Assembly (NCBI GenBank): GCA_902786855.1
Contig: CADAEH010000001.1
Span: forward strand, 248,001 to 312,000
Source of the DNA: an uncultured Eubacteriales bacterium
GTDB taxonomy: Bacteria > Bacillota > Clostridia > Peptostreptococcales > Anaerovoracaceae
Reading direction: 5' to 3'
DNA: 64,000 bases
The notes beneath the pieces are model-generated. The model was not told where the DNA came from. It saw nothing but the letters and a program-made list of their open reading frames with translations, and searched no databases. Shown in pieces: positions 17,755 to 27,149 of the stretch. A program made the position numbers and the translations under genes. Each line of letters starts with the position of its first letter. Positions within the stretch are counted from its first letter, which is position 1.

Positions 17755-20648
17755 AAACGTGGCATGGGTGGAAAGTCGCCGGAGTCATAGGAAAAGGTTC
17801 ATATGGTACGGTATATCGGATCGAGAGGGAAGCTTTCGGACGCACATACAGCTCTGCACTCAAAGTGATCACCATACCGAATGACAAGAGTGAGTATGAC
17901 ACTTTGATTAGCACCGGAATGTCAGAAGAGGATGTAAAAGCATACTTTCATGACATGGCGAGGAGTATTTCCAATGAATTCGCACTCATGTCTGAGCTCA
18001 AGGGCAACAGCAATATTGTCAGTTTTGAAGACTATGAAGTGGAGCCGCTCGAAGACGGTTACAGCTGGAGAATATCCATCAGGATGGAGCTCCTGGAGCC
18101 GTTCGTGAAAGTGCTGAAAGATCATCGTATCGATGCGGATGAGGTCGTAAGGCTGGGTATCGATATGTGCAATGCTCTCGAACTGTGTGAGCAGAAGAAT
18201 ATAATCCATCGCGATATAAAGCCTGAGAACATCTTTCTATCGCCGCAAGGGACCTACAAGCTGGGAGATTTCGGTATAGCCAGAGAACTAGAACGCGCAT
18301 CAGCAGGACTATCCAAAAAAGGTACATATTCATATATGGCCCCGGAAGTATACCGCGGAGAGAACTACGGTCCCAATGTGGATATCTATTCGCTCGGGAT
18401 GGTGCTCTACAGGCTGATGAATAACAACAGACTGCCTTTCATGCCCGAATATCCTGCTAAGATAAGATTTGCGGATACAGAAAAAGCCAACGCGAGACGG
18501 ATGTCCGGGGAGAAGATCCCGCTTCCGGCAAACGCAGACCGGGAACTCGGGGAGATCATCCTGAGTGCGTGTGAGTTCGATCCCGGGAAGAGATATAGAA
18601 AGGCTGCGGATCTGCGAAAGGATCTCAAAGCGTATTCGGCAGGCAGATACAAACCTGTGAAAACTGCTCCTTCACTGATCGAAGAAACCGGGGAGATCGA
18701 TGAGGAGGCTACAGTGTTCTATCCTGTGGCTCCGGTCGATGATATGAAACAGGAGGCAGTGCCGGCCGTCGTTGGAACAGCGGTGATATCTGAAACGGAA
18801 GCGACACCCGGAACTGCATCCGCTTCAGAAGATATAAAAGATACAAAAGAATCTTCGACGGATGACCCTGTGAAGCCGATACAGAAAAAAGAGAAAAAGG
18901 CAAAGGGAGAAAAGAAAAATCACAACAGTAAACTGATACTTGGCGCGGCCGCTGCAGTGATTCTCATTCTGCTTGCGATCTTTGCGGTCATCAGGCTCGA
19001 GAGCGGAGTCACAATAGACGAGATGACATATAAAAGCAGCGAAACCACGTACGTTTCCTTTGGTGAAGCTGACGAGATCACTGCTGAAGACATTGTCAAG
19101 CTTGACAAGCTGAAGAATCTTCAGGAAGTAAGATTTGATTCGATGGAGCTCGACAATGACATGATCAAGGCGATAGGAAGCCTCAGGACCGGGATCACCA
19201 AGCTGACAATATCGAATTGCACCGGGTTTACAGACATTTCCCCGCTTTCTGAAATGAGCGGTGTACAGGAGCTCATACTGAAAAATGACAGCATCACTGA
19301 TGAGATGCTTGGGAATTCAGGTCTGGGCGGTATGAAGAGTCTTGCAGCTCTTAATCTGTCGCGCAACGAAGGCCTGAGCTCTCTGGAGCCGCTTAAGGAA
19401 ATGCTTCCGAAATGCATGGGACTTTCGATAAGCTGCACTAATATCAGTGACATAACGGCGCTCAAAGATGCGAAAAAGCTGTATGCTCTTTCTGCAGCAC
19501 ATAACGGTATCAGCGACATTTCCATGATAGACGGAAAGGAACTGTTATATATAAACCTGGACGGGAATAATATATCTGATATATCGCCTGTGAAAAACTG
19601 GAAGAAGCTGACGCATCTGATGTTGTCGGGCAATAAGATCTCTGATATCTCTCCGGTCGCCGGGCTGGAGCTGCTCGAGGATCTTGAGATATCAGGCAAT
19701 GAAATAACCGATCTGACACCTCTTTCAGGACACAGCTCGCTGGTGACCCTGTATGTCAATGACAACAGGATCACGTCTCTCAAGGGTCTGGAGCATGAAC
19801 TCGCGCTTGCCAATCTGGCGGCAGCTGACAACGAACTTGCAGATCTCGATGGTATCGCCAACTGTACGGTGCTGAAGAGCGTGTATCTGGACAACACAGG
19901 GATCACAGATCTGTCAGTGCTGAAAAAGAGTGCGGAAACTCTGGAATGGATATCAGTCAACGGAGACGATATCGGGTCACTCGATGTCATGAGGGACATG
20001 CCTAATCTTACAGATGTATATGCGGACGACACCGGCATAGACTCGATCGATGCTCTGGCAGGGTGCATGAACCTGGAGACGCTGTCTGCAGAGAGAAACA
20101 GCATAAGCTCTCTGGAAGCGCTGAGAGGTCATGATGCTCTGATGAATCTGTTTATGAAAAGCAATAAGATCGGAGACATGTCCGTGATGGAGGATATGCA
20201 GTTTGCTAACAGCGAAAGTTCGAGTGCAGGAATCGATCTTGCGGATAATGATATCAGAAGGCTGATCGTGAAGACTGGTACTTCCGGCTTCTATTATAAT
20301 CTGATCGGTAATCCTGTTGAGCAGTCGATAGAGTCAGGTGATAATAATTATTGTATAAGGATGTTCGGGATCAGCTATTATGACGGGATAGCTGAACTTG
20401 CTGATATGATGGGAGGCAATACCCTCTATCTGGATGGGTGCCCACTCGATAAGCAGCTTGGTGTAAGCGAGTCTTTGCCATCTATGAATGTTGTTTTCGA
20501 CTCGGCCCGCGAGGGAGCGGAAAAAGAAATGGCCGAGTACAAGGACAGCGTTCGGAGAAACATATCATATTCGACATATGCGTATTCTACGTCATATAAG
20601 GAAAAGAGTTTAGATGCCGATGAGCAGGTCTTAGACTTTATTTTATAA
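17742..20648 (+). CDS. Transmembrane Ser/Thr kinase with leucine-rich-repeat ectodomain (kinase 3)
   Basis: A 968-residue protein. The frame is open back to 17685, but the ATG at 17742 has the GGGGGAGAAG site and gives an N-terminus aligned with the other kinases. The kinase domain is at about 10-300: 'GKGSYGTVY', Lys41, 'HRDIKPEN', 'LGDFGIAREL', 'GLSKKGTYSYMAPE'. 'DEEATVFYP' (Thr324) follows, in the same place as the Thr of the sister kinases. A charged linker leads to a transmembrane helix at about 397-417. The outer part is about 20 leucine-rich repeats of internalin type ('NISDISPVKNWKKLTHLMLS', 'NEITDLTPLSGHSSLVTL'). Leucine-rich repeats bind proteins, so it is probably a receptor for a surface or host ligand. 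It overlaps the Lgt-like gene by 13 bp. Confidence 0.93.
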   Translation: MDELKTWHGWKVAGVIGKGSYGTVYRIEREAFGRTYSSALKVITIPNDKSEYDTLISTGMSEEDVKAYFHDMARSISNEFALMSELKGNSNIVSFEDYEVEPLEDGYSWRISIRMELLEPFVKVLKDHRIDADEVVRLGIDMCNALELCEQKNIIHRDIKPENIFLSPQGTYKLGDFGIARELERASAGLSKKGTYSYMAPEVYRGENYGPNVDIYSLGMVLYRLMNNNRLPFMPEYPAKIRFADTEKANARRMSGEKIPLPANADRELGEIILSACEFDPGKRYRKAADLRKDLKAYSAGRYKPVKTAPSLIEETGEIDEEATVFYPVAPVDDMKQEAVPAVVGTAVISETEATPGTASASEDIKDTKESSTDDPVKPIQKKEKKAKGEKKNHNSKLILGAAAAVILILLAIFAVIRLESGVTIDEMTYKSSETTYVSFGEADEITAEDIVKLDKLKNLQEVRFDSMELDNDMIKAIGSLRTGITKLTISNCTGFTDISPLSEMSGVQELILKNDSITDEMLGNSGLGGMKSLAALNLSRNEGLSSLEPLKEMLPKCMGLSISCTNISDITALKDAKKLYALSAAHNGISDISMIDGKELLYINLDGNNISDISPVKNWKKLTHLMLSGNKISDISPVAGLELLEDLEISGNEITDLTPLSGHSSLVTLYVNDNRITSLKGLEHELALANLAAADNELADLDGIANCTVLKSVYLDNTGITDLSVLKKSAETLEWISVNGDDIGSLDVMRDMPNLTDVYADDTGIDSIDALAGCMNLETLSAERNSISSLEALRGHDALMNLFMKSNKIGDMSVMEDMQFANSESSSAGIDLADNDIRRLIVKTGTSGFYYNLIGNPVEQSIESGDNNYCIRMFGISYYDGIAELADMMGGNTLYLDGCPLDKQLGVSESLPSMNVVFDSAREGAEKEMAEYKDSVRRNISYSTYAYSTSYKEKSLDADEQVLDFIL

Positions 20649-20681
20649 CAAGTTACATTTGACCTGTCGGGAGAGAACTGA

Positions 20682-21971
20682 ATGGAAGAAGCACTATTCG
20701 TATTACAGATAGAGAACAAGGGAAATGTTCAGACTGTCGATCTTACTGAAAGTATGACGATAGGGAGGAATGCGAAGAACAGTCATGCGGATATAGGGGT
20801 CGAGGGCAACTATATCTCAAGAAAACACGGACGGTTCGATCCCGGGGAAATGAGTTGCTGTTATACAGATCTCGGCAGCCTCAACGGTACCTGGCTCAAC
20901 GGCAGGAGGATCGATCCGGAAGTGCCGGTCGAGCTACGGAACGGAGATGTGCTCCAGATATGCGCAGGCGCTCCTGATTCCTGTGAAGAGTACACTACGA
21001 TTTATTTCCTTGTACCGGGATATACCATGAAGGCAGCACATGACCCGCTGGAGATTGCAGCGCGCATGAAGACAGAGGAACCTTATCCCGAACCTGCGGC
21101 TGATCTTGCTGACGAACCTGTTTTGGATAACGTGCGCAGCACGGCTGTGTCTGCAGGGGACTCCCTCTGTATAGATATACATAAGCGCTCCGTAAGCAGC
21201 TTCGGAAAAAAGAAAACACTGTTAAGGGACATTTCACTTGAGATCCCTTCGGGCAGCATGGTACTCATTCTCGGAGGTTCAGGTGCCGGCAAAACGACAT
21301 TCATGAATGCCGTAATGGGCTACGAGAAGGCTGACGCTGAGATCACATATGGGGACAACGACATCTATGAGGACTTTGAGGAGATGAAATACGAGATCGG
21401 ATACGTCCCTCAGCAGGATCTCATGAGAGGGAGCGACTCGGTATATGAGACTCTGAGAAATGCTGCAGAGCTGAAGCTCCCGGTCAGGATGAGCAGCTCA
21501 AAGAGAGAAGCCCGGATAGAGTATGTACTGGATATGCTGGGCCTTTCGCGGGAAACGGAGACGGCTGTATCAAGGCTTTCCGGTGGTCAGCGAAAGAGAC
21601 TGAGTATAGCTCTCGAATATGTATCCGACCCGTCGCTGTTTTTCCTTGACGAGCCAGACTCGGGTCTTGACGGTATAATGTCGCGCTCCCTGATGAACAG
21701 TCTCAGGTCGATAGCCGATGAAGGCAAGATCATACTGGTCATATCTCATGCTCCGGACAGAGTCAGAGAGCTGTTTGATGGTATTATAGTACTGGCTAAG
21801 AGTTCGGAAGACTGCGGAAGACTCGCCTTCTACGGAACACCGGAAGAGGCAGAGCGCTTTTTTGGCGTATCTTCACTCGAAGAGATAGTTGCTAAGATCA
21901 ACCGTCCTGACGAGGGCGGCGAGGGAAAAGCTGACTATTTCATAGAAAAGTTTGAAAAAATGAGGTCATAA
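20682..21971 (+). CDS. FHA-domain ABC transporter ATPase (ABCG type)
   Basis: A 429-residue fusion. The FHA domain (about 1-105) shows its phospho-Thr pocket: 'TIGRN', 'YISRKHGRF', 'LGSLNGTWLNG'. The ABC ATPase (about 165-425) shows Walker A 'GGSGAGKTT', Q-loop 'YVPQQD', signature 'LSGGQRKRLSIAL', Walker B 'LFFLDEPDSGLD' and switch 'VISHA', all of ABCG/ABC-2 type. FHA domains bind phosphorylated Thr, so the transporter is likely switched by the nearby kinases. The M. tuberculosis exporter Rv1747, controlled by PknF through FHA domains, is the closest known parallel, although there the permease is fused. The permease here is the next gene, 13 bp downstream. Confidence 0.93.
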   Translation: MEEALFVLQIENKGNVQTVDLTESMTIGRNAKNSHADIGVEGNYISRKHGRFDPGEMSCCYTDLGSLNGTWLNGRRIDPEVPVELRNGDVLQICAGAPDSCEEYTTIYFLVPGYTMKAAHDPLEIAARMKTEEPYPEPAADLADEPVLDNVRSTAVSAGDSLCIDIHKRSVSSFGKKKTLLRDISLEIPSGSMVLILGGSGAGKTTFMNAVMGYEKADAEITYGDNDIYEDFEEMKYEIGYVPQQDLMRGSDSVYETLRNAAELKLPVRMSSSKREARIEYVLDMLGLSRETETAVSRLSGGQRKRLSIALEYVSDPSLFFLDEPDSGLDGIMSRSLMNSLRSIADEGKIILVISHAPDRVRELFDGIIVLAKSSEDCGRLAFYGTPEEAERFFGVSSLEEIVAKINRPDEGGEGKADYFIEKFEKMRS

Positions 21972-21984
21972 GGAAAGGCAAAAC

Positions 21985-22824
21985 ATGGAACGGGCGTCAA
22001 GGGTCCAGCAGGCAGGCATCTATTTCGGAAAATGCCGCAGAGCATTTGTCAACGAGAAAGGATGGAAAAACCTGATCAGCACTTTGATAATATCGATACT
22101 CATCATAGCTGTGGTACCGGAGTCCATGCTATACAGCTACGGAGCTACAAGAAACGGCTGCTTCGCCATGATCTGCGCATGCATATGGATCGGGGTTTTT
22201 AATTCCATCCAGTCGATATGCAGGGAGAGGGACATATTAAAGCGCGAACACAGATCAGGACTCCATATGTCGGCCTATATTGCTGCTCACATGCTGTATG
22301 AGATGCTGCTGAGTTTTGCCGAAGCGCTGATCGTGACTGCTGTCTTTACCATTGGCACAGATACATTATATACATCAGACTATCAGGGGATAATGTCAGC
22401 TGTTCCGCCAACGGTCACAGGTATGCCGGCGGTCATTGAGCTTATGATCACATTCTTTCTGCTGATTTACAGCTCTGATGCACTGGGCATAATGATATCG
22501 AGCATAGTGAAGACTCCGAATTCAGCTATGACTGTGATGCCTTTCGTGCTGATCATAGAGCTCGTTATGTGCGGTTATATATTCGAGCTGGAGGGTGCAA
22601 CAGATCTGATATCCAATCTCACAGTAAGCAAATGGGCCATGTATGCTATGTGCACTGTAGTGGATGTCAACTCAATGGACGATTATATCCCGCAGTTTGC
22701 AGCGAACTACACACACAGCGCAGGACACCTGCTCAGCATGTGGATGATACTTATCGGCTTTACATTGCTGTATGGAGTGCTTGCGACTGTGAGTCTGGAA
22801 TTCATAGACAGAGACAAGAGATGA
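21985..22824 (+). CDS. ABC-2 type transporter permease, partner of the FHA-ATPase
   Basis: A 279-residue protein with about six hydrophobic helices and an ABC2-membrane layout typical of ABCG half-transporters: 'CRERDILKREHRSGLHMSAY' is the conserved E-R-x-x-x-x-R-E segment before helix 3. It lies 13 bp after the FHA-ATPase gene with an AAGGAAAGG site. Together they form one exporter. The cargo is not shown by the sequence; a lipid or cell-wall component is reasonable for this family. The gene is followed by a 164-bp gap, the longest break in the kinase locus. Confidence 0.88.
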   Translation: MERASRVQQAGIYFGKCRRAFVNEKGWKNLISTLIISILIIAVVPESMLYSYGATRNGCFAMICACIWIGVFNSIQSICRERDILKREHRSGLHMSAYIAAHMLYEMLLSFAEALIVTAVFTIGTDTLYTSDYQGIMSAVPPTVTGMPAVIELMITFFLLIYSSDALGIMISSIVKTPNSAMTVMPFVLIIELVMCGYIFELEGATDLISNLTVSKWAMYAMCTVVDVNSMDDYIPQFAANYTHSAGHLLSMWMILIGFTLLYGVLATVSLEFIDRDKR

Positions 22825-22988
22825 CATGCGAATGTCAATGGTATAGAAAAATGTGTGATCTGTATGCAAAAGTGTGCATTTCGGTACTGATAATCTGCAT
22901 TTCATGACTTGTTACAGGTATATATGGTTACTTTAAGTATAATATAGATACTACAAAAGAATGTCGTAAGCAGTTACAGTGAACATAT
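22825..22988 (+). promoter_or_regulatory. 164-bp gap with possible internal promoter
   Basis: This gap separates the FHA-ABC genes from the second half of the kinase locus. A TATAAT at about 22939-22944 ('AAGTATAATATAG') could be a -10 box, but no good -35 lies 16-18 bp upstream. A short direct repeat TGCATTTC occurs twice near 22876 and 22900. No terminator hairpin with a T-run is visible, so read-through from upstream is also likely. This is the best candidate for a second promoter inside the 40-kb co-oriented block. Confidence 0.3.
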
Positions 22989-23783
22989 ATGTATAAACAG
23001 TTTTGCCCCTTTTGCGGTATGAAAATCGATTCGGATGACGCGTTCTGCAGCTACTGTGGAGCGAGACTTTGCGTTCCGGAGAATTATCCTGTCAGCGCAG
23101 AAGAGCCTTCCGAATATACAGAAAAGGGCGGGAAGACTTCCGGAAGAAAGTTTATATATATTGCAGCTGCGATATCAGTACTGCTGCTCAGCATGTGCTG
23201 GATCATGTTCGGCATATCAATGGTAGACATTCTGAAGAATATGCTGGTGGAGAGCAACAGTGTCTCAATCTGGCCGATATTCGTGCTTGCAGCATATTTC
23301 TTCGCTGTTCTCTTCAGCGGTCTGTCCGTCTATGATTCAGTCGCCTTCAGCAGGCGTAACAGGATGCTGAAGATAGCAGACCTTAAGCTCTGGCTGTCTT
23401 CGGCCATGCTGGTGCTGACACTGATAGACTATAATGTAGTGCTGATCTCAGTCCGGCTGATCAGACAGAATACAGGAGAGCTTTCTATAAATGCTTTAAC
23501 GGGATTGTACGGTCTTGCCGGACAGATCTGGACAGGCGAAGGACTTGCAGCAGTAAATTGTATCCTCGCAATCGCGCTGATACTTATTACTGCTCTGAAC
23601 ATTGATATCAGAAAAGTGCCCGCTAAGGCGAGATCAAAAAAAGCGGATATCCAGATGCAGAAACAGAGTAAACAGAAGAGAACTTTGCAAAATCAGCATC
23701 CGGAGGTAAGACAGTTCCTGAGAGGAAGCGCTGTAAAAGTGCAGGAGCAGGAACAGAAACTGAAAAAATTCGTTGGTCGATAA
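22989..23783 (+). CDS. Zinc-ribbon membrane protein
   Basis: A 264-residue protein with an N-terminal zinc ribbon ('FCPFCGMKIDSDDAFCSYC'), a short polar linker and about five hydrophobic helices. The C-terminal 55 residues are basic and Gln/Lys-rich ('QMQKQSKQKRTLQNQ'), presumably cytosolic. No family beyond the ribbon is recognised. The ATG at 22989 has only a weak ribosome site. It lies 15 bp before kinase 4. Confidence 0.82.
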   Translation: MYKQFCPFCGMKIDSDDAFCSYCGARLCVPENYPVSAEEPSEYTEKGGKTSGRKFIYIAAAISVLLLSMCWIMFGISMVDILKNMLVESNSVSIWPIFVLAAYFFAVLFSGLSVYDSVAFSRRNRMLKIADLKLWLSSAMLVLTLIDYNVVLISVRLIRQNTGELSINALTGLYGLAGQIWTGEGLAAVNCILAIALILITALNIDIRKVPAKARSKKADIQMQKQSKQKRTLQNQHPEVRQFLRGSAVKVQEQEQKLKKFVGR

Positions 23784-23798
23784 TATCCCGGGGGAAAA

Positions 23799-25811
23799 AT
23801 GGAAGAATACAGAAAATATGAGCCTATATTCGGATCATGGTATCTGAGCAGGCTGTTGGGCAAAGGCAGCTTCGGCAAGGTCTTTGAGATAGTCAGAGAA
23901 GAATACGGGACGACATACAGATCGGCGCTCAAGATCATCACCATCCCACAGGATGACGATGATGTCAAAGCCAGGATGACAGAAGGCACGGACCTCAATA
24001 CTGTTTCCGAGTACTATGAGGGTATTCTGAAAGAGATCATTAACGAGAACGAGATCATGGCCCAGCTCAAGGGCAACAGCAATATCGTCAGCTATGAAGA
24101 TCACCAGATCATCCCGCATGGGGACGGCATAGGCTACGATATCCTGATCCGCATGGAGCTTCTGACACCTCTCATCGATCGCATGGTCGAGAAGAAACTG
24201 GATGAGAAAGAGGTCGTGAAGCTCGGCATAGATATGTGCAAGGCGCTTGAGGTGTGCCACAAGAAGAATATCATCCACAGAGATATAAAGCCTCAGAACA
24301 TATTTGTCTCGGATACAGGAGACTTCAAGCTCGGAGATTTTGGCATAGCCAGAACTATGGAGAAAACCACAGGGGGCATGTCTAAGAAGGGCACATACAA
24401 ATACATGGCGCCTGAAGTTTTCCGTGGAGAGCCATATGACTCCACTGTCGATATATATTCCCTTGGCATAGTTTTGTATTCACTCCTTAACGGCAACAGA
24501 GGACCGTTTTTGCCGCCACCGCCAGCCAGGGTAACACATAATGACGAAGAAGAAGCGAGGATGAGAAGGTTCAGAGGAGAACCGATCCCTGCACCGAGAG
24601 ATGCAGGACCGATGCTCACATATATCATACAGAAAGCCTGCGCAAACGATCCATGGAGCAGATATCAGACTGCCGAACAGATGCGGGGTGATCTTGAAAG
24701 CTATCTGAGCAACTATGGCAGCGCGGCCGGGTACATACCTGCAGCTGCAGGAACCTCAGGAGAAGAGACTGTTGTTGACGAGAGCATCAGAGGATACACA
24801 GGAAGTGTTGCCGCAGATCAGATGAGATATACCTCAAGGCAGGACAGTATCCATAACACAATGCAGCAGCCGCGTCCTTATATCCAGCCGGGAGATGTTC
24901 CGGGGGAAAGGAAAAAGAAGAAAATAATACCTTTGATCATTGCCTGTGTCGTACTCGGGATAGCAGTCGGGGTCGGAGGTTTCCTGGCACTTCAGGCATT
25001 GAGCAGAGGAGCAGATCTGGATCTGGACCTGGCCGGTATGATGAATGAGCCGACAGTCAGCGGCTATGACGGATCTGGTAAAATAGACGGAGATATCACC
25101 ATTGATGAGGTGAAAAAGCAGAATTATCTTGATGCTATCAAGAAGGAAGACAAGAGAAACCGTGCAAATGACCTGCTGAACAGCATTTCGTACAGTGCGG
25201 ATAAGACAGAAGGTCTCAGTAACGGGGACAGCATAAGCGTAAACGCTTCGTATGATAGTGCTATAGCCGAAGAACTTGGGGTAAACATCAGCGGAACAAG
25301 TACAACTATAAATGTATCAGGCCTGAAGAATATCCCTGAATATCTCAGTGGAACTACGGAGTATAACGGGCACTATTATCTGGTAGTAAACGAGGCTATG
25401 TACTGGACAGAAGCGAAAGCTACATGTGAACAGCGAAATGGTCATCTGGCTACCATCACAAGCGCGGATGAGCAGCAGTTTATCAGATCATTGCTTGAGA
25501 AGGATGCTGCCAAGTACAATTTCTGGCTCGGCGCGACTGATGATGGTCATGAAGGTACCTGGACATGGATCACAGGAGAACAATGGTCATACACTAACTG
25601 GAGGAAAAACCAGCCTGACAACAGAGCTGGTGAGTCCGAGGACGGAGATCAGAATTACCTGCAGATATGCTGCGGATCTGCTGACAGTGACAGATACATG
25701 CTGTGGTGGGATATGTCAAATTCCGGTATCTCTGAAAAGTTTAAAGATGCGCCTAATTTCAAAGATACCCAGTACTGCGGATATATCTGTGAATGGGATG
25801 GTCTTGAATAA
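23799..25811 (+). CDS. Transmembrane Ser/Thr kinase with C-type lectin ectodomain (kinase 4)
   Basis: A 670-residue kinase, the full-length sister of the one at 5529. Kinase motifs: 'GKGSFGKVF', Lys45, 'HRDIKPQN', 'LGDFGIART', 'GGMSKKGTYKYMAPE'. Thr324 lies in 'GEETVVDESIRGY' just after the domain. A transmembrane helix is at about 377-400. Outside are the Ig-like 'LSNGDSISVNASYD' module and a C-type lectin fold ('YNGHYYLVV', 'NGHLATITSADEQQF', 'FWLGATDDGHEGTW', 'NQPDN', 'YICEWD'). The lectin has a 'QICCGS' segment that kinase 1 lacks. Start ATG at 23799 follows GGGGGAAAA. Confidence 0.93.
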   Translation: MEEYRKYEPIFGSWYLSRLLGKGSFGKVFEIVREEYGTTYRSALKIITIPQDDDDVKARMTEGTDLNTVSEYYEGILKEIINENEIMAQLKGNSNIVSYEDHQIIPHGDGIGYDILIRMELLTPLIDRMVEKKLDEKEVVKLGIDMCKALEVCHKKNIIHRDIKPQNIFVSDTGDFKLGDFGIARTMEKTTGGMSKKGTYKYMAPEVFRGEPYDSTVDIYSLGIVLYSLLNGNRGPFLPPPPARVTHNDEEEARMRRFRGEPIPAPRDAGPMLTYIIQKACANDPWSRYQTAEQMRGDLESYLSNYGSAAGYIPAAAGTSGEETVVDESIRGYTGSVAADQMRYTSRQDSIHNTMQQPRPYIQPGDVPGERKKKKIIPLIIACVVLGIAVGVGGFLALQALSRGADLDLDLAGMMNEPTVSGYDGSGKIDGDITIDEVKKQNYLDAIKKEDKRNRANDLLNSISYSADKTEGLSNGDSISVNASYDSAIAEELGVNISGTSTTINVSGLKNIPEYLSGTTEYNGHYYLVVNEAMYWTEAKATCEQRNGHLATITSADEQQFIRSLLEKDAAKYNFWLGATDDGHEGTWTWITGEQWSYTNWRKNQPDNRAGESEDGDQNYLQICCGSADSDRYMLWWDMSNSGISEKFKDAPNFKDTQYCGYICEWDGLE

Positions 25812-25854
25812 CGGAACAGTGCAGCAATCAGTACGGATCGCGGAGAGTTGAAAA

Positions 25855-27102
25855 GTGAGAGACAAAAGAAACAGATCTACGGTAATTCGCATAATAGCAA
25901 TAATAGTATCTGTTGCAGCGATAGCAGGAATAGCTGCCGTCTTGTATTTCGGCGATCTCATCAAAATACCTGCACAGAAGGAATCGGCTCAGACTGAAAC
26001 TGAAACTATTTCTCCTTCAGAGATCAGCCACGATACAGAACCTCTGGATACAGTATTCTTCGTATCTGATTATCAGATAATGCCAGGATGGGATACCCCG
26101 GCTGAAAATCTGACCGCCATACTAAGGGCGGTAAAGAAAGCCGGAAAAGAACCGACAAATGTTGTATTCTGCGGTGATTACACGAATGACAGCAGGCTTT
26201 CTGACTATGAACTCAGTCCGGATGCGTCCATACAGGAGATAAAAAATATCATAGCTTCAGAATGCAGCAGTGTATCAGAAAAAGATCTGATCTTTGAGCA
26301 GGGAAATCACGATCAGCTGACCGATGCTATCACGCCTACAGGACTGTATGAATATGAAAACTATTACGTGTATGTTCTGAATACCCAGTATGATTTCCCA
26401 TGGAAGCAGGGAAAGAAAACAGAATACAGGGACAGGGTGATCCAGGCAGCTGAAAACCTGAAAACAAGTCTCAACGGCCTGATCGACGCGGGTGAAACAA
26501 GGCCGGTATTTATAGCCGGACATGTACCGCTCCACTTTACGGCTAAGACTTCCTCAAGGTTTACTACCGGGGACAACATGTATTCTTCGTACATCTTTGA
26601 TGCAGTCAACAGCTGTGCAGAATATCTGGATATAATATACTTTACCGGCCACAATCATTCTAAAGGCTGGGACTGCTATATGGGCGGGAGCTGCATTTTC
26701 AAAGTGCCGGGTGATACGATACTGATACCGGATGCAGGAGGGCATTCCCGCAATACAGACTCATTCAATGAGAAAACGCTGAACTTTACATATATGAATG
26801 CGGGATATGTAGGATTTTATATAAACTGTTCACCAAAAGATTTCCGAAACGGAAATTCCGGCAACTATCGCGCTGCAGATGAAACACTGACCGGAACAGT
26901 TTGTGAGATCCTCCCGACAGAACTGGTACTGTCCAGATATTCACCGGAAGGAATACATCCTCTATGCGGCGATGGTGATGGCAATCCTTACAGGGGCAAT
27001 ATCGATGCATCACTCATCAGTGAAAATTACTACAGCATGAAAAGAGAAAGTCCGGTCCACATCGAGCGGAAAGCACTGATCAGCAAGATACAGATATTTT
27101 AG
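25855..27102 (+). CDS. Membrane-anchored calcineurin-like metallophosphoesterase
   Basis: A 415-residue protein starting with GTG at 25855, with a signal anchor at about 10-33 and an outward-facing metallophosphoesterase domain. The metal-binding blocks are seen in order: 'FFVSDYQ', 'VFCGDYTND', 'QGNHDQ', 'IAGHVPLH' and 'FTGHNHS'. In the first block the usual D-x-H is D-Y-Q, so one common metal ligand is changed; the other ligands are intact. The family cleaves phosphomonoesters or diesters. The substrate is unknown, but it must be outside the cell, perhaps a lipid or teichoic acid phosphate. It lies between two kinase genes. Confidence 0.87.
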   Translation: MRDKRNRSTVIRIIAIIVSVAAIAGIAAVLYFGDLIKIPAQKESAQTETETISPSEISHDTEPLDTVFFVSDYQIMPGWDTPAENLTAILRAVKKAGKEPTNVVFCGDYTNDSRLSDYELSPDASIQEIKNIIASECSSVSEKDLIFEQGNHDQLTDAITPTGLYEYENYYVYVLNTQYDFPWKQGKKTEYRDRVIQAAENLKTSLNGLIDAGETRPVFIAGHVPLHFTAKTSSRFTTGDNMYSSYIFDAVNSCAEYLDIIYFTGHNHSKGWDCYMGGSCIFKVPGDTILIPDAGGHSRNTDSFNEKTLNFTYMNAGYVGFYINCSPKDFRNGNSGNYRAADETLTGTVCEILPTELVLSRYSPEGIHPLCGDGDGNPYRGNIDASLISENYYSMKRESPVHIERKALISKIQIF

Positions 27103-27149
27103 AAAACATATTGAGAAGGATAACGATAAGTTCTAAGGAGAGTAAAACT

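Noticed and set aside
19121-20104. 327-residue antisense frame in the LRR kinase gene
   Set aside because: Its length comes from the periodic composition of the leucine-rich repeats on the + strand; no start site or family pattern.
11466-22900. Similar 20-bp segments at about 11466 and 22868 as a dispersed repeat
   Set aside because: The match needs gaps and is short, so chance is a fair explanation.
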